This document shows, piece by piece, positions 50,057 to 57,035 of a DNA stretch of 64,000 bases. The translations under genes were made by a program, and so were the position numbers. Where the stretch lies: positions 70,724 to 134,723 of the forward strand of contig JBBSDP010000005.1 of the NCBI GenBank assembly GCA_038240605.1, given 5' to 3'. Numbering within the stretch: the first letter of the stretch is position 1; every line of letters begins with the position of its first letter. Source of the DNA: JBBSDP01 sp038240605. GTDB taxonomy: Bacteria; Planctomycetota; Phycisphaerae; Tepidisphaerales; Tepidisphaeraceae. The notes beneath the pieces are model-generated. The model had not been told where the DNA came from. It ran no database searches and was given only the letters and a program-made list of their open reading frames with translations.

Positions 50057-50674
50057 ATGGCACTCATCGATAAGATCTTCGGCCGTAAGAAATCGCTCAG
50101 CGAGCTGGATCGCCAGGCGCTGCGCAAGGAAGAGATCCTGCTGACCAAGCAGCGTGACCGGCTTTTCAAGCGCATCGAGCAGATCGGCCTCGACAAGCAG
50201 AAGATCTTCAAGCAAGGGGCCGCCCAGAAATCCCCCGAGCTGCGCAAGGCGCTGGCCCAGGATTTCGAGCTCAAGACTCAGGAGCAGCTCATGAGTGCGC
50301 GCGAGCTGAACTTGCGCAGCAAGGAGCTGCTGACCGTGAGCCGGCTGCGCATGGTCAAGGAGAACAACGAGCGCGGCCGCGCCATGGGCCGTTTGAACCT
50401 GACCGACAAAGACGTGGCGAAGATCAGCCAGTGGATCGAGGACGACGCCGTCGGCCAGGACATGTACCAAGATCGTCTCAACAGTATCCTGCAGCTGGGC
50501 GCCCAGAGCGACAAGGACGCGCTGGCACAGGCCGGCCTCTCAGCGGCGGGCCAGGAGCTGATGGGAATCTGGAACGAGATGGACCGCGGCACGATGAAGC
50601 AAGACGATGCGTTCGACGAAGCCGACAAAGCCGTTCGCCGTCGCAACGCCGCACTGGAAAAGGAAGGCCTGTAA
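50057..50674 (+). CDS. Second ESCRT-III-like charged coiled-coil protein
   Basis: 205 residues, 3 bases after the previous stop. N terminus MALIDKIFGRKK parallels the start of the Snf7-like half of its neighbour. Two long helices follow (about 15-60, LRKEEILLTKQRDRLFKRIE, and 66-115, RKALAQDFELKTQEQLMSAR), then NLTDKDVAKISQWIEDDAVG and a C-terminal charged helix (DAFDEADKAVRRRNAALEKE). No membrane segment or catalytic motif. Reads as a helical-hairpin polymer former; ESCRT-III kinship is inferred from layout and context. Confidence 0.6.
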   Translation: MALIDKIFGRKKSLSELDRQALRKEEILLTKQRDRLFKRIEQIGLDKQKIFKQGAAQKSPELRKALAQDFELKTQEQLMSARELNLRSKELLTVSRLRMVKENNERGRAMGRLNLTDKDVAKISQWIEDDAVGQDMYQDRLNSILQLGAQSDKDALAQAGLSAAGQELMGIWNEMDRGTMKQDDAFDEADKAVRRRNAALEKEGL

Positions 50675-50767
50675 ATGCGCCTCCACCGCAACAACGCCGC
50701 GGAGTGGGTGATGTGGTCGCTTCTCCTCCCGGCGATGCTGATCGCCCGCGCCTTCCGTCGTTCGTAG
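50675..50767 (+). CDS. 30-residue membrane peptide inside the ESCRT-III-like run
   Basis: ATG at 50675, the base after the previous TAA, to TAG at 50765-50767. Sequence has a hydrophobic helix (EWVMWSLLLPAMLIARAF) flanked by Arg and His residues, so would insert as a single short helix. The stop codon is contributed by a dispersed repeat that begins at 50764, so the original gene may have been longer. Coding status is uncertain. Confidence 0.4.
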   Translation: MRLHRNNAAEWVMWSLLLPAMLIARAFRRS

Positions 50768-50784
50768 GGTGGGCTCGGCCCACC
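50764..50784 (+). repeat. Dispersed repeat GTAGGGTGGGCTCGGCCCAC (copy 2)
   Basis: Half of the palindrome found whole at 15752-15812, in the same orientation and again carrying a TAG that ends the upstream frame. It lies in the gap before the third coiled-coil gene, 25 bases before its ATG. Confidence 0.7.
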
Positions 50785-50808
50785 TCTTCTCTTCATGAGC
50801 AAACCAAC

Positions 50809-51414
50809 ATGGGCCTATTCAAATCCAAAGACGAACGCCGGGTCGAGCGTGAGATGAAGATCCGCTCCGGCATCCGCGCCATCGAGAAATCGATCCGCCA
50901 GCAGGAAAAATTCTCCGACGACTTCATCAAGAACGCCCAGCACGCCCAGAAGATCGGCGACAAGAACCAGTACCTCTTCGTCCGCGGCGCCCTCAAGAAG
51001 ACGGCCGCCGTCAAGAAGATGCTCGAGCGCCAGCTCCTCTCCATCAAAAACGCCCTCCTGATTCAGCAGCAGGCCCAGGCAAGTCAGCAGTTCGCCGAAT
51101 CGATGACCCTGATGGCCCGCGAAATCGGTCGTACGTTCGGCGAGATGGACCTGAGCAAAACGCAAGCGCAGTGGGAGCGCGCCGTCGCCCAGGCCGGCAG
51201 CATCGAGGAGCGCATGGACCTGTTCCTCGACTCGATGGAACAAAGCGCCATCTCCGGCACTGCGAGCAGCACCCGCGAAGACCTCGTCACCGACGAAGAG
51301 ATCGACCGCATGATCCAGGCCGACGTCCTCGCCGCCGAAAAACAGGAACTCGGCAAGCTCGACGAGCTGGAAAGCGAAATCGCCAAGGAGCTGGGGGCCA
51401 AGCAGAAGGATTAG
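50809..51414 (+). CDS. Vps2/CHMP2-3-like ESCRT-III protein
   Basis: 201 residues from the ATG at 50809. MGLFKSKDERR opens it, as MGLFG opens many CHMP proteins. Helix 1 about 12-52 (RSGIRAIEKSIRQQEKFSDD), turn with GDKNQY, helix 2 about 57-115 (FVRGALKKTAAVKKMLERQL), shorter helices EMDLSKTQAQWERAVAQAG and IEERMDLFLDSMEQS, then an acidic tail VTDEEIDRMIQADVLAAE and ELDELESEIAKELGAK-type end. The basic first half and acidic second half match the ESCRT-III autoinhibited plan. It lacks the EDP signature of PspA/Vipp1. Homology is by pattern. Confidence 0.7.
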   Translation: MGLFKSKDERRVEREMKIRSGIRAIEKSIRQQEKFSDDFIKNAQHAQKIGDKNQYLFVRGALKKTAAVKKMLERQLLSIKNALLIQQQAQASQQFAESMTLMAREIGRTFGEMDLSKTQAQWERAVAQAGSIEERMDLFLDSMEQSAISGTASSTREDLVTDEEIDRMIQADVLAAEKQELGKLDELESEIAKELGAKQKD

Positions 51415-51557
51415 CGGGTTCGCCTTGCCTCTCCCCAAATGAGGCTGACCCGAACCGATAAGCCGCCAAGTTCCGAATCTCATGTCGCTGAAATATGGGA
51501 TCTACATTCTGGCCATGGCGATCACCGCTGGGGTCGCCGCGACCTGCTTAAAAGGGG

Positions 51558-51596
51558 GTCACTCCTGCTTATAGATTCTGAAGACGCAGGAGTGAC
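51558..51596 (+). repeat. 11-bp hairpin GTCACTCCTGC/GCAGGAGTGAC
   Basis: Arms 51558-51568 and 51586-51596 pair perfectly around a 17-base loop. A third related segment, GTCAGTCACTCTTGC, follows at about 51602-51616. No T-tract follows the hairpin. It may end or stabilise the upstream transcript, or be a repeat. Confidence 0.55.
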
Positions 51597-51832
51597 GGTC
51601 GGTCAGTCACTCTTGCTTCTGATCCTTTGCCACGCCGGATTGCTTAAGTTTCCCCTCCAGCCACGGCCCGACTTTCTCCACCCCACGGGACGTCGAGTTC
51701 CCGCACGCGGACCCGCTTCAGTCCGCTTGCCGTTTTGGCCGATGCGTTGTTCGATTCGCAATGTCAGCGACCGCACGCAGGTTTTTCCTGAACGCATCCA
51801 ATGCACACCCGCCTCCGTATGAGCTAATAGTC

Positions 51833-51852
51833 AGCGCGCAACGTTGCGCGCT
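51833..51852 (+). promoter_or_regulatory. 20-bp perfect palindrome before the ferritin-like gene
   Basis: AGCGCGCAACGTTGCGCGCT is identical to its reverse complement and lies 76 bases before the ATG at 51928. A loopless palindrome of this length fits a dimeric regulator site better than an RNA hairpin. Regulator unknown. Confidence 0.4.
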
Positions 51853-51927
51853 CTGTTGAGACAAACGCTTTGCCGGGTGTTTGGATCAACGTTGAAAATG
51901 GCTTCGATTCGGCACAGGGAGTAAATC

Positions 51928-52686
51928 ATGGAAATGCATCAAGGTGGTCAGCCGTCGTCGGCGCGTGAGTTGATCGTACGCGCGATGCAGTCACGGCGTG
52001 CGTTCCTGGGACGCGGTGGAACATTGGCGCTGGCGGGCTCATCCGCCGCCGCAGTCCTTGCGGCGTCCGGGCAATGGACGCACGGCGCCAAGCTCAAGAA
52101 GCAAAATGCGACGGGCGACAACGAGGGCTCGGAAGTGCGGCTCAATCGGCCGCTGGCCCGCGATTACTACGTGCAGATTCGCCAGCACGAGAAGGATCAC
52201 GTGGCGTTCCTCGTCGATGCGCTGGGATCCAGCGCCCGTCCCAAGCCGACGTTCCAGAAGTTGGAGCAGGCGAGCTTCAACGACTTCTCATTTGTCGCGC
52301 AGTCGTTGGAGAACACGGGCGTCGGGGCATACCTCGGCGCAGCCCCGTTCATCAACAATCCGGAATACGTTGCCGCCGCCGGCTCGATCCTGACGGTCGA
52401 ATCGCGACACGCCGGGTTCCTGAACTTCTTCAGCAACGATCCCCTGACGGCGAATACGACCGACGACGACTCGAATCCGAGCTTCGACGGTCCGTTGACC
52501 CCAGCGGAAGTCGTGGCGCTCGCCGGCCCGTTCGTCGCCCGCCTGAACGGCGGACCCGCGATCGGCTACGACATGACCCCATCCGACGCGAACGACGTGG
52601 CCATCCTGAATTTCGCGCTGGCGCTGGAGTACCTCGAGTCTGATTTCTACAACATCAACGTCCCGAAGTTTTACAAGGGAGTGTGA
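51928..52686 (+). CDS. Ferritin-like-fold secreted protein with a relocated helix motif
   Basis: 252 residues. Twin-arginine-like signal (SRRAFLGRGGTLALAGSSAA, residues about 22-47), so likely exported folded. The body has the Ferritin_2/Rds1 pattern: QIRQHEKDHVAFLVDALG (about 87-104), FVAQSLENTGVGAYLGAA and VESRHAGFLNFF with the usual Glu/His residues. The motif LNFALALEYLESDFYN, normally the first helix of this family, is at the C terminus (about 230-245). Metal binding is plausible but unproven. An in-frame stop follows at once. Confidence 0.75.
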   Translation: MEMHQGGQPSSARELIVRAMQSRRAFLGRGGTLALAGSSAAAVLAASGQWTHGAKLKKQNATGDNEGSEVRLNRPLARDYYVQIRQHEKDHVAFLVDALGSSARPKPTFQKLEQASFNDFSFVAQSLENTGVGAYLGAAPFINNPEYVAAAGSILTVESRHAGFLNFFSNDPLTANTTDDDSNPSFDGPLTPAEVVALAGPFVARLNGGPAIGYDMTPSDANDVAILNFALALEYLESDFYNINVPKFYKGV

Positions 52687-52844
52687 GCCGGGATCGGAAA
52701 GGGGTCGGGATCGGAAATGGACAGTCGGTCCTCATCGACTTCAACGAACAACGCCGTGAGTTCACGTTCAGGGTGGCGCCTGAAAAGGTCGAAGGTGAAA
52801 TTGTCGAGGAGGAATCCGCCACGGCAGGTGCAGGGGCGGCGTGA
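52683..52844 (+). CDS. 53-residue hypothetical protein coupled to the ferritin-like gene
   Basis: GTG at 52683 overlaps the ferritin-like stop in a GTGA arrangement. Sequence after a Gly-rich start reads QSVLIDFNEQRREFTFRVA, then EKVEGEIVEEE and an Ala/Gly tail, which has the look of a small beta-rich domain. The first part coincides with a GGGATCGGAAA direct repeat (GGGATCGG twice within 25 bases). No family recognised; coding status rests on the overlap and on sequence character. Confidence 0.4.
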   Translation: MSRDRKGVGIGNGQSVLIDFNEQRREFTFRVAPEKVEGEIVEEESATAGAGAA

Positions 52845-52901
52845 GTGGCAAGCGGGCCGCGCACCGGCCGCGGACGGCGGTAACGTCGGTAACGCTCGCC
52901 G

Positions 52902-53252
52902 TTACGAGTCCGGCGGCGGCTCGATGGTCGTCTCGCCGTCTTCTGTCCGCACTTTGCCCAGCACTCGTGCGGCGGATTCGATGTAGAGGCGTCCGCCAAG
53001 GTTGACTGCGTCGCCCCCGACGATGCCGCTGTGGATGACCTTGCTCCGCTCCATCACGGTCAGGTCGCCGCTGACGTTGCCGTAGACGTGGACGCGCCCA
53101 CCCGACCGGACCACCAGGTTTCCGTAGATCGATCCGCGCACGTAGAACTTCGCCCCTTTGACCGCCGTCACGTTGCCAACGATGGTCCCCCAGAGGCTGT
53201 ACGGTTCGGCGATCGTCTGATCGCCGCTGAGTTGTCCCCTCTCTTCACGCAT
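52902..53252 (-). CDS. Bactofilin-like polymer-forming protein
   Basis: 116 residues made of short beta-helix turns, e.g. WGTIVGNVTAVKGAKFYVRG, SIYGNLVVRSGGRVHVYGNV, SGDLTVMERSKVIHSGIVGG and DAVNLGGRLYIESAARVLGK. Hydrophobic and Gly residues recur about every six positions as in bactofilins and the polymer-forming cytoskeletal family, which build filaments in cell-shape and stalk formation. Shorter than most bactofilins and with short, polar ends. It converges with the small gene at 52683. Confidence 0.8.
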   Translation of the reverse strand: MREERGQLSGDQTIAEPYSLWGTIVGNVTAVKGAKFYVRGSIYGNLVVRSGGRVHVYGNVSGDLTVMERSKVIHSGIVGGDAVNLGGRLYIESAARVLGKVRTEDGETTIEPPPDS

Positions 53253-53323
53253 TGGATGTGGCTTGCAGCGGTTACACGGAAGAATCCGCGCCGCGTGCGC
53301 GATGCCTCGATCGATGTGTACGC

Positions 53324-54169
53324 TCAGACTGGGGGCGCGCTCACTTCGACGCGCATTTCCGATTCGCCGAGGGCAAATTTCAGTCCACGGCTACTCTTCG
53401 CCTGAACCGACATGAGCATCAGGATCGCGATAACGGGCGCGCCGACGAACCGCGTCAACTTCAGCGCCGCGACCTTCCAGTCGCCGGTCGAGAAATCGTA
53501 ATCGCGGGCGAGTTCCCCCCAGGTGTAGAGCACGCCGGGGATTCGCACGTCGGGCGTGGAGAGGGCCGGCGCCCGCTCGGCGGCATCGGCGGCGATGTAT
53601 GCCGACGATTGCCCCACGCTCAACTGGACCACGTCCCCCGCGTGGTTCCCCTTCACGTCGCGCGTGAAGCGGACCCACTCACCGCCGCTGTTCAACAGTG
53701 TCTGCCAGGGAAAGAGGATCACGAAGAAGACGACGCACCAGACGAACGCGCTGGTCACGTGTGCCACGCCCACCAACCGCCCGACCAGCATGATCGTGAC
53801 GATTAGCAGTAGCACGACACCGAGGACGATCGTGAGCGTGATGCCCAGGAAGTCCGTCGCGTCAATCAGGTATTTGAGCAGCGGGGACATCAGCCGGTTC
53901 TCGCCCGGGGCGTTGCGATGGGCCGGGCGCTGCACGATCGAGATCTCCGTCGATTGCGTGGTCGCTGTCGTTGCGCCGGGGCCGCCGGTGGTCATGCTCG
54001 CAGTTACGTGCATGCTGGGCACGAACCGGGCAACGGCGAAGATGCCGACCTGCATCAGAAGGATGATCAGCAGGATCAGGAACAGCCAATTCTTGGCCCG
54101 CCGGGCCACCATCATCGCGTCGGCGTAATCGGCTGCGACTGCGAGCGTTGTCGTCGTCGTGCGTGTCAT
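53324..54169 (-). CDS. Hypothetical membrane protein
   Basis: 281 residues. Three membrane segments: about 28-49 (NWLFLILLIILLMQVGIFAV), 106-133 (DFLGITLTIVLGVVLLLIVT) and 139-158 (VTSAFVWCVVFFVILFPWQT), plus a fourth near 246-258. Between the third and fourth lies a soluble loop (WVRFTRDVKGNHAGDVVQLS to YTWGELARDYDFSTGDWKVA). Proteins of this arrangement are widespread in planctomycetes, but I know of no assigned function. It is 71 bases upstream of, and in line with, the bactofilin gene. Confidence 0.65.
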   Translation of the reverse strand: MTRTTTTTLAVAADYADAMMVARRAKNWLFLILLIILLMQVGIFAVARFVPSMHVTASMTTGGPGATTATTQSTEISIVQRPAHRNAPGENRLMSPLLKYLIDATDFLGITLTIVLGVVLLLIVTIMLVGRLVGVAHVTSAFVWCVVFFVILFPWQTLLNSGGEWVRFTRDVKGNHAGDVVQLSVGQSSAYIAADAAERAPALSTPDVRIPGVLYTWGELARDYDFSTGDWKVAALKLTRFVGAPVIAILMLMSVQAKSSRGLKFALGESEMRVEVSAPPV

Positions 54170-54221
54170 GGTCGTAAGATCGACTCCTTCCGTCGTTCCC
54201 CCGCTTTGTGTTAACGCAAAT

Positions 54222-54274
54222 CCGCCAATCCCGCAATTTGTAAAGAATCTGACACCAATTGCGGAGATTGGCGG
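54222..54274 (+). repeat. Inverted repeat CCGCCAATC...CCGCAATT
   Basis: CCGCCAATCCCGCAATT (54222-54238) and AATTGCGGAGATTGGCGG (54257-54274) pair with one bulged base around an 18-base loop. It lies directly before a second palindrome, upstream of leuB. Confidence 0.65.
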
Positions 54275-54293
54275 TTTTCAAAACAAGCTGTCT

Positions 54294-54369
54294 TTTCAGA
54301 GCCGCGCCCGTGAGGAAGCGGTGTGCATGGTCCCGCGCACACCGCTTCCTTATGGGCGCGGCTCTGAAA
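54294..54369 (+). repeat. Long dispersed palindrome (CAGAGCCGCGCCCG family)
   Basis: Left arm 54294-54326 and right arm 54337-54369 form about 33 paired positions with two G-T mismatches and a loop of about 10 bases. The left arm recurs at 63967-64000, at the very end of the window. A REP- or MITE-like element; no coding content. Confidence 0.8.
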
Positions 54370-54452
54370 TGCCTGATTCGTGGATCCGCAAACTCGGCGG
54401 ATCGGCGCATCGTTTGAATCCGTTGACCCCGCCCGCTATCGTTCTCGACCCT

Positions 54453-55523
54453 ATGAGGATCGCGGTCATGCCGGGAGACGGCGTCGGGAAGGAAGTCATT
54501 CCGCAGGGGCTGCGCGTCCTGAAAGACGTTTCGCGCAAGTTCGGCTTTTCCTATACGACCACCGACTATCCCTTTGGCGGCGAGCATTACCTGGCGACCG
54601 GCCAGACGCTTCCGGATTCGGCGCTGAAGGAACTCGCGGCCCACGATGCGATCCTCTTCGGAGCGGTCGGGGTGGACCCGCGCGGATCGGCGCAGATCCC
54701 TCAGGGGATCCTCGAGACCGAGATCCTCCTGAAGATGCGCTTCGAGCTGGATCAGTACGTCAACCTGCGACCCACCCGGCTGCTGCCCGGCGTGCCGACG
54801 CCGCTCAAGAACGCCGCGCCTGCCGACATCGACATGGTGATCGTGCGCGAGAACACCGAAGGGCTGTACTGCGGCAACGGCGGGTTCCTCTACAAGGACA
54901 CGCCGCACGAGGTCGCCAACCAGATCGAGGTGACGACGCGTCACGGCGTGGAACGCTGCATCCGCTACGCCTTCGAATACGCGCGCAAATTCAATCGCAA
55001 GAAGGTGACGCTCGTCGCCAAGACCAACGTGCTGCGCTTCGCGCACAGCCTCTGGCTGCGGGCGTTTGAAGAGGTTAAGGCCGAGTATCCCAGTATCGCG
55101 ACCGATTACCACCACGTCGATGCGTGCACGATGTACATGGTGACCAAGCCGAGCACGTACGACGTGATCGTGACGACCAACATGTTCGGCGACATCATCA
55201 CCGACCTGGGCGCGGCGATTCAGGGTGGCATGGGGATGGCCGCCAGCGGTAACCTCAACCCCACGCGCCAGGCGGCCAGCATGTTCGAGCCGGTGCACGG
55301 GAGCGCGCCGGACATCGCCGGCAAGAACCTGGCCAACCCGATCGCCACGTTTCTGTCGGTGGCCATGCTGCTAGACTTCCTCGGACAGGACAAAGCCGCC
55401 CGCGCGGTCGACCGTGCGGTCCAGGCGGTCGTGGCTGATCCGAAGAACCACACGCGCGACCTGGGCGGCCGGGCCACCACGTCAGAAGTGGGCGATGCGG
55501 TCTGTGCTCAGATCGCCTCCTAG
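54453..55523 (+). CDS. leuB: 3-isopropylmalate dehydrogenase-type enzyme (LeuB family)
   Basis: 356 residues from the ATG at 54453. The family oxidatively decarboxylates 3-isopropylmalate, isocitrate or related acids with NAD(P)+ and Mg2+. Seen: MRIAVMPGDGVGKEVIPQGL, FGAVGVDPRGSAQIPQGILE, KMRFELDQYVNLRP, VRENTEGLYCGNGGF, and the signature region NMFGDIITDLGAAIQGGMGM with the metal-binding Asp residues, then EPVHGSAPDIAGKNLANPIA. Leucine synthesis is most likely; isocitrate or tartrate specificity cannot be excluded by eye. Confidence 0.85.
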   Translation: MRIAVMPGDGVGKEVIPQGLRVLKDVSRKFGFSYTTTDYPFGGEHYLATGQTLPDSALKELAAHDAILFGAVGVDPRGSAQIPQGILETEILLKMRFELDQYVNLRPTRLLPGVPTPLKNAAPADIDMVIVRENTEGLYCGNGGFLYKDTPHEVANQIEVTTRHGVERCIRYAFEYARKFNRKKVTLVAKTNVLRFAHSLWLRAFEEVKAEYPSIATDYHHVDACTMYMVTKPSTYDVIVTTNMFGDIITDLGAAIQGGMGMAASGNLNPTRQAASMFEPVHGSAPDIAGKNLANPIATFLSVAMLLDFLGQDKAARAVDRAVQAVVADPKNHTRDLGGRATTSEVGDAVCAQIAS

Positions 55524-55533
55524 AATCTAAAAC

Positions 55534-56508
55534 ATGGCTGAGAAACTCGTCATCATCGGATCCGGTCCCGCCGCCTGGACGTGCGCGATCTATGCGGCTC
55601 GTGCCAACCTCCTGCCGCTGGTCTACGAAGGCGCGATCTCGGCGGAAAACCACGTCCGGGGAACGCTCCCGCTTGGTCAGCTTAACCTGACGACCGAAGT
55701 GGAGAACTTCCCTGGCTTCCCCGAAGGAATTCTCGGCCCGGAGCTGATGGTTCGCATGCGCGAGCAGGCGATCCGTTTCGGCACGCGCGTTGTGACCGAT
55801 GACATCGTCAGCGTCGATTTCTCGCGCCGGCCGTTCGTCTTGCGCGGCACGGCGGCGAAGGGGATTGAATCGCACACTGTGGTCGTCGCGACTGGCGCGA
55901 GCGCCAATTACCTCGGGTTGGAATCGGAAGAGCAATACAAGAACAAGGGCGTCTCCGCCTGTGCGGTGTGCGATGGGGCGCTGCCGCGGTATCGCAACAA
56001 GCCGTTGATCGTGGTGGGGGGCGGGGACTCGGCCGCCGAAGAGGGGAGCTACCTGACGAAGTTCGCGAGCACCGTCTACCTGGTGCACCGGCGAGACCGG
56101 CTGCGGGCCAGCCAGATCATGGCGGAGCGACTGCTCGGAAATGAGAAGGTGAAGCCGATCTGGAATTCGGTCGTCGAAGAAGTGATCGGCAACGACGAGC
56201 AAGGCATGACGGCAGTGCGCGTGAAAAACCTCGATACGTGCAAGGAGCAGGAGATCGACGCGGCCGGCATGTTCGTTGCGATCGGCCACACGCCCAACAC
56301 GCAGTTTCTGGCGGGTCAGATCGACCTGGACCCCAAGGGGTTCATCATCCTCCAAGATCAGGCCCGGACCCTCACGAGCGTCGAGGGGGTATTCGCCGCG
56401 GGCGATGTGGCCGACCCGCTCTACAAGCAGGCGATCACCGCCGCCGGCATGGGGTGCAAGGCGGCGCTGGATGCCGAGCGCTGGCTGGCCTCGCGCGGCG
56501 TGCACTGA
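55534..56508 (+). CDS. trxB: Thioredoxin reductase TrxB
   Basis: 324 residues, 10 bases after leuB. FAD-binding VIIGSGPAAWTCAIYAAR at the N terminus, LPLGQLNLTTEVENFPGFPE, the redox pair Cys143 and Cys146 in SACAVCDGALP, the NADPH motif IVVGGGDSAAEEGSYLTKFA and C-terminal GVFAAGDVADPLYKQAITAA. The redox motif is CAVC instead of the common CATC; both cysteines are present so activity is expected. It regenerates reduced thioredoxin. Confidence 0.93.
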   Translation: MAEKLVIIGSGPAAWTCAIYAARANLLPLVYEGAISAENHVRGTLPLGQLNLTTEVENFPGFPEGILGPELMVRMREQAIRFGTRVVTDDIVSVDFSRRPFVLRGTAAKGIESHTVVVATGASANYLGLESEEQYKNKGVSACAVCDGALPRYRNKPLIVVGGGDSAAEEGSYLTKFASTVYLVHRRDRLRASQIMAERLLGNEKVKPIWNSVVEEVIGNDEQGMTAVRVKNLDTCKEQEIDAAGMFVAIGHTPNTQFLAGQIDLDPKGFIILQDQARTLTSVEGVFAAGDVADPLYKQAITAAGMGCKAALDAERWLASRGVH

Positions 56509-56546
56509 AGTAGCAAGGCGACGGCGTTTCCCGATAGAGTTGCGCC

Positions 56547-56939
56547 GTGGCTTCGGGACGTCATCAATTTTCCAGGTCGCGACGGGTGCGCTCCCGGCTG
56601 GCTTTTGCCGCGGTCTTCGACGCCAAGGCACGCGAGTCGCGGTTTCCCCTGGCACTTAACGGCGTACCTAACGGCTTGGCCTTCAGTCGTATCGGGCTCA
56701 GCACGCCGCGTCACCTCGGGAACGCCGTCCGTCGCAACCGCATCCGTCGGCTGCTACGCGAGGCCTTTCGCCTCATTCAGGCTGAGCTTCCCGCGGGATA
56801 TGATTGGGTGGTGGTGGCGCGACCGCACGAGCCTCTGGCGCTTGGCGAATATCAGTCGCTCCTTCGATCGCTGACGTCACGGCTCGATACACAATGGCGT
56901 CGGCGCCGTCAGCCGGCTGATCCGATGGTTCCGCCGTGA
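56547..56939 (+). CDS. rnpA: Ribonuclease P protein component RnpA
   Basis: 130 residues from a GTG start. RnpA is the basic protein that helps the RNase P RNA bind pre-tRNA. Seen: FSRSRRVRSRLAFAAVFDAK, RIGLSTPRHLGNAVRRNR and the RNR signature IRRLLREAFR, followed by YDWVVVARPHEPL. Basic throughout. The usual upstream partner rpmH is not adjacent; trxB is upstream and yidD follows. Confidence 0.9.
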   Translation: MASGRHQFSRSRRVRSRLAFAAVFDAKARESRFPLALNGVPNGLAFSRIGLSTPRHLGNAVRRNRIRRLLREAFRLIQAELPAGYDWVVVARPHEPLALGEYQSLLRSLTSRLDTQWRRRRQPADPMVPP

Positions 56940-56980
56940 GGCCGGGTGCATGACAATTTCGGCGGCCGGGCGGAAGACTC

Positions 56981-57018
56981 TCACCCCCGTCCGCTCCCGG
57001 AGTACCGGGAGAGGAGGA
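56981..57018 (+). repeat. Short dispersed repeat with CTCCCGG-AGTA-CCGGGAG hairpin
   Basis: TCACCCCCGTCCGCTCCCGG followed by AGTACCGGGAGAGGAGG. A 7-bp stem with AGTA loop at 56994-57011. This repeat type is common in bacterial genomes. It lies just before yidD and its end could serve as a weak distant ribosome site. Confidence 0.55.
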
Positions 57019-57035
57019 AGCGCACTGAACCCGAC

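Larger units (their letters stand above)
51415..51927 (+). other. 513-base gap after the coiled-coil run
   Basis: No well-supported gene. Open frames here (such as 51439-51822) lack coding character. A 30-codon frame at 51482-51574 (MSLKYGIYILAMAITAGVAA) could encode a membrane peptide. The gap also holds an 11-bp hairpin (51558-51596) and a 20-bp perfect palindrome (51833-51852), listed separately. The promoter of the ferritin-like gene is expected in the last 80 bases. Confidence 0.5.

Noticed and set aside
50057..51414. PspA/Vipp1 (IM30) family as the identity of the coiled-coil genes
   Set aside because: These proteins lack the EDPxK-type N-terminal signature and the length pattern of PspA; the N-terminal MGLF start and acidic tails fit Snf7/CHMP better. 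A profile search is still needed to settle it.
51439..51822. 127-codon open frame in the gap after the coiled-coil run
   Set aside because: Sequence has no domain, unusual composition and runs through two palindromes; probably non-coding.
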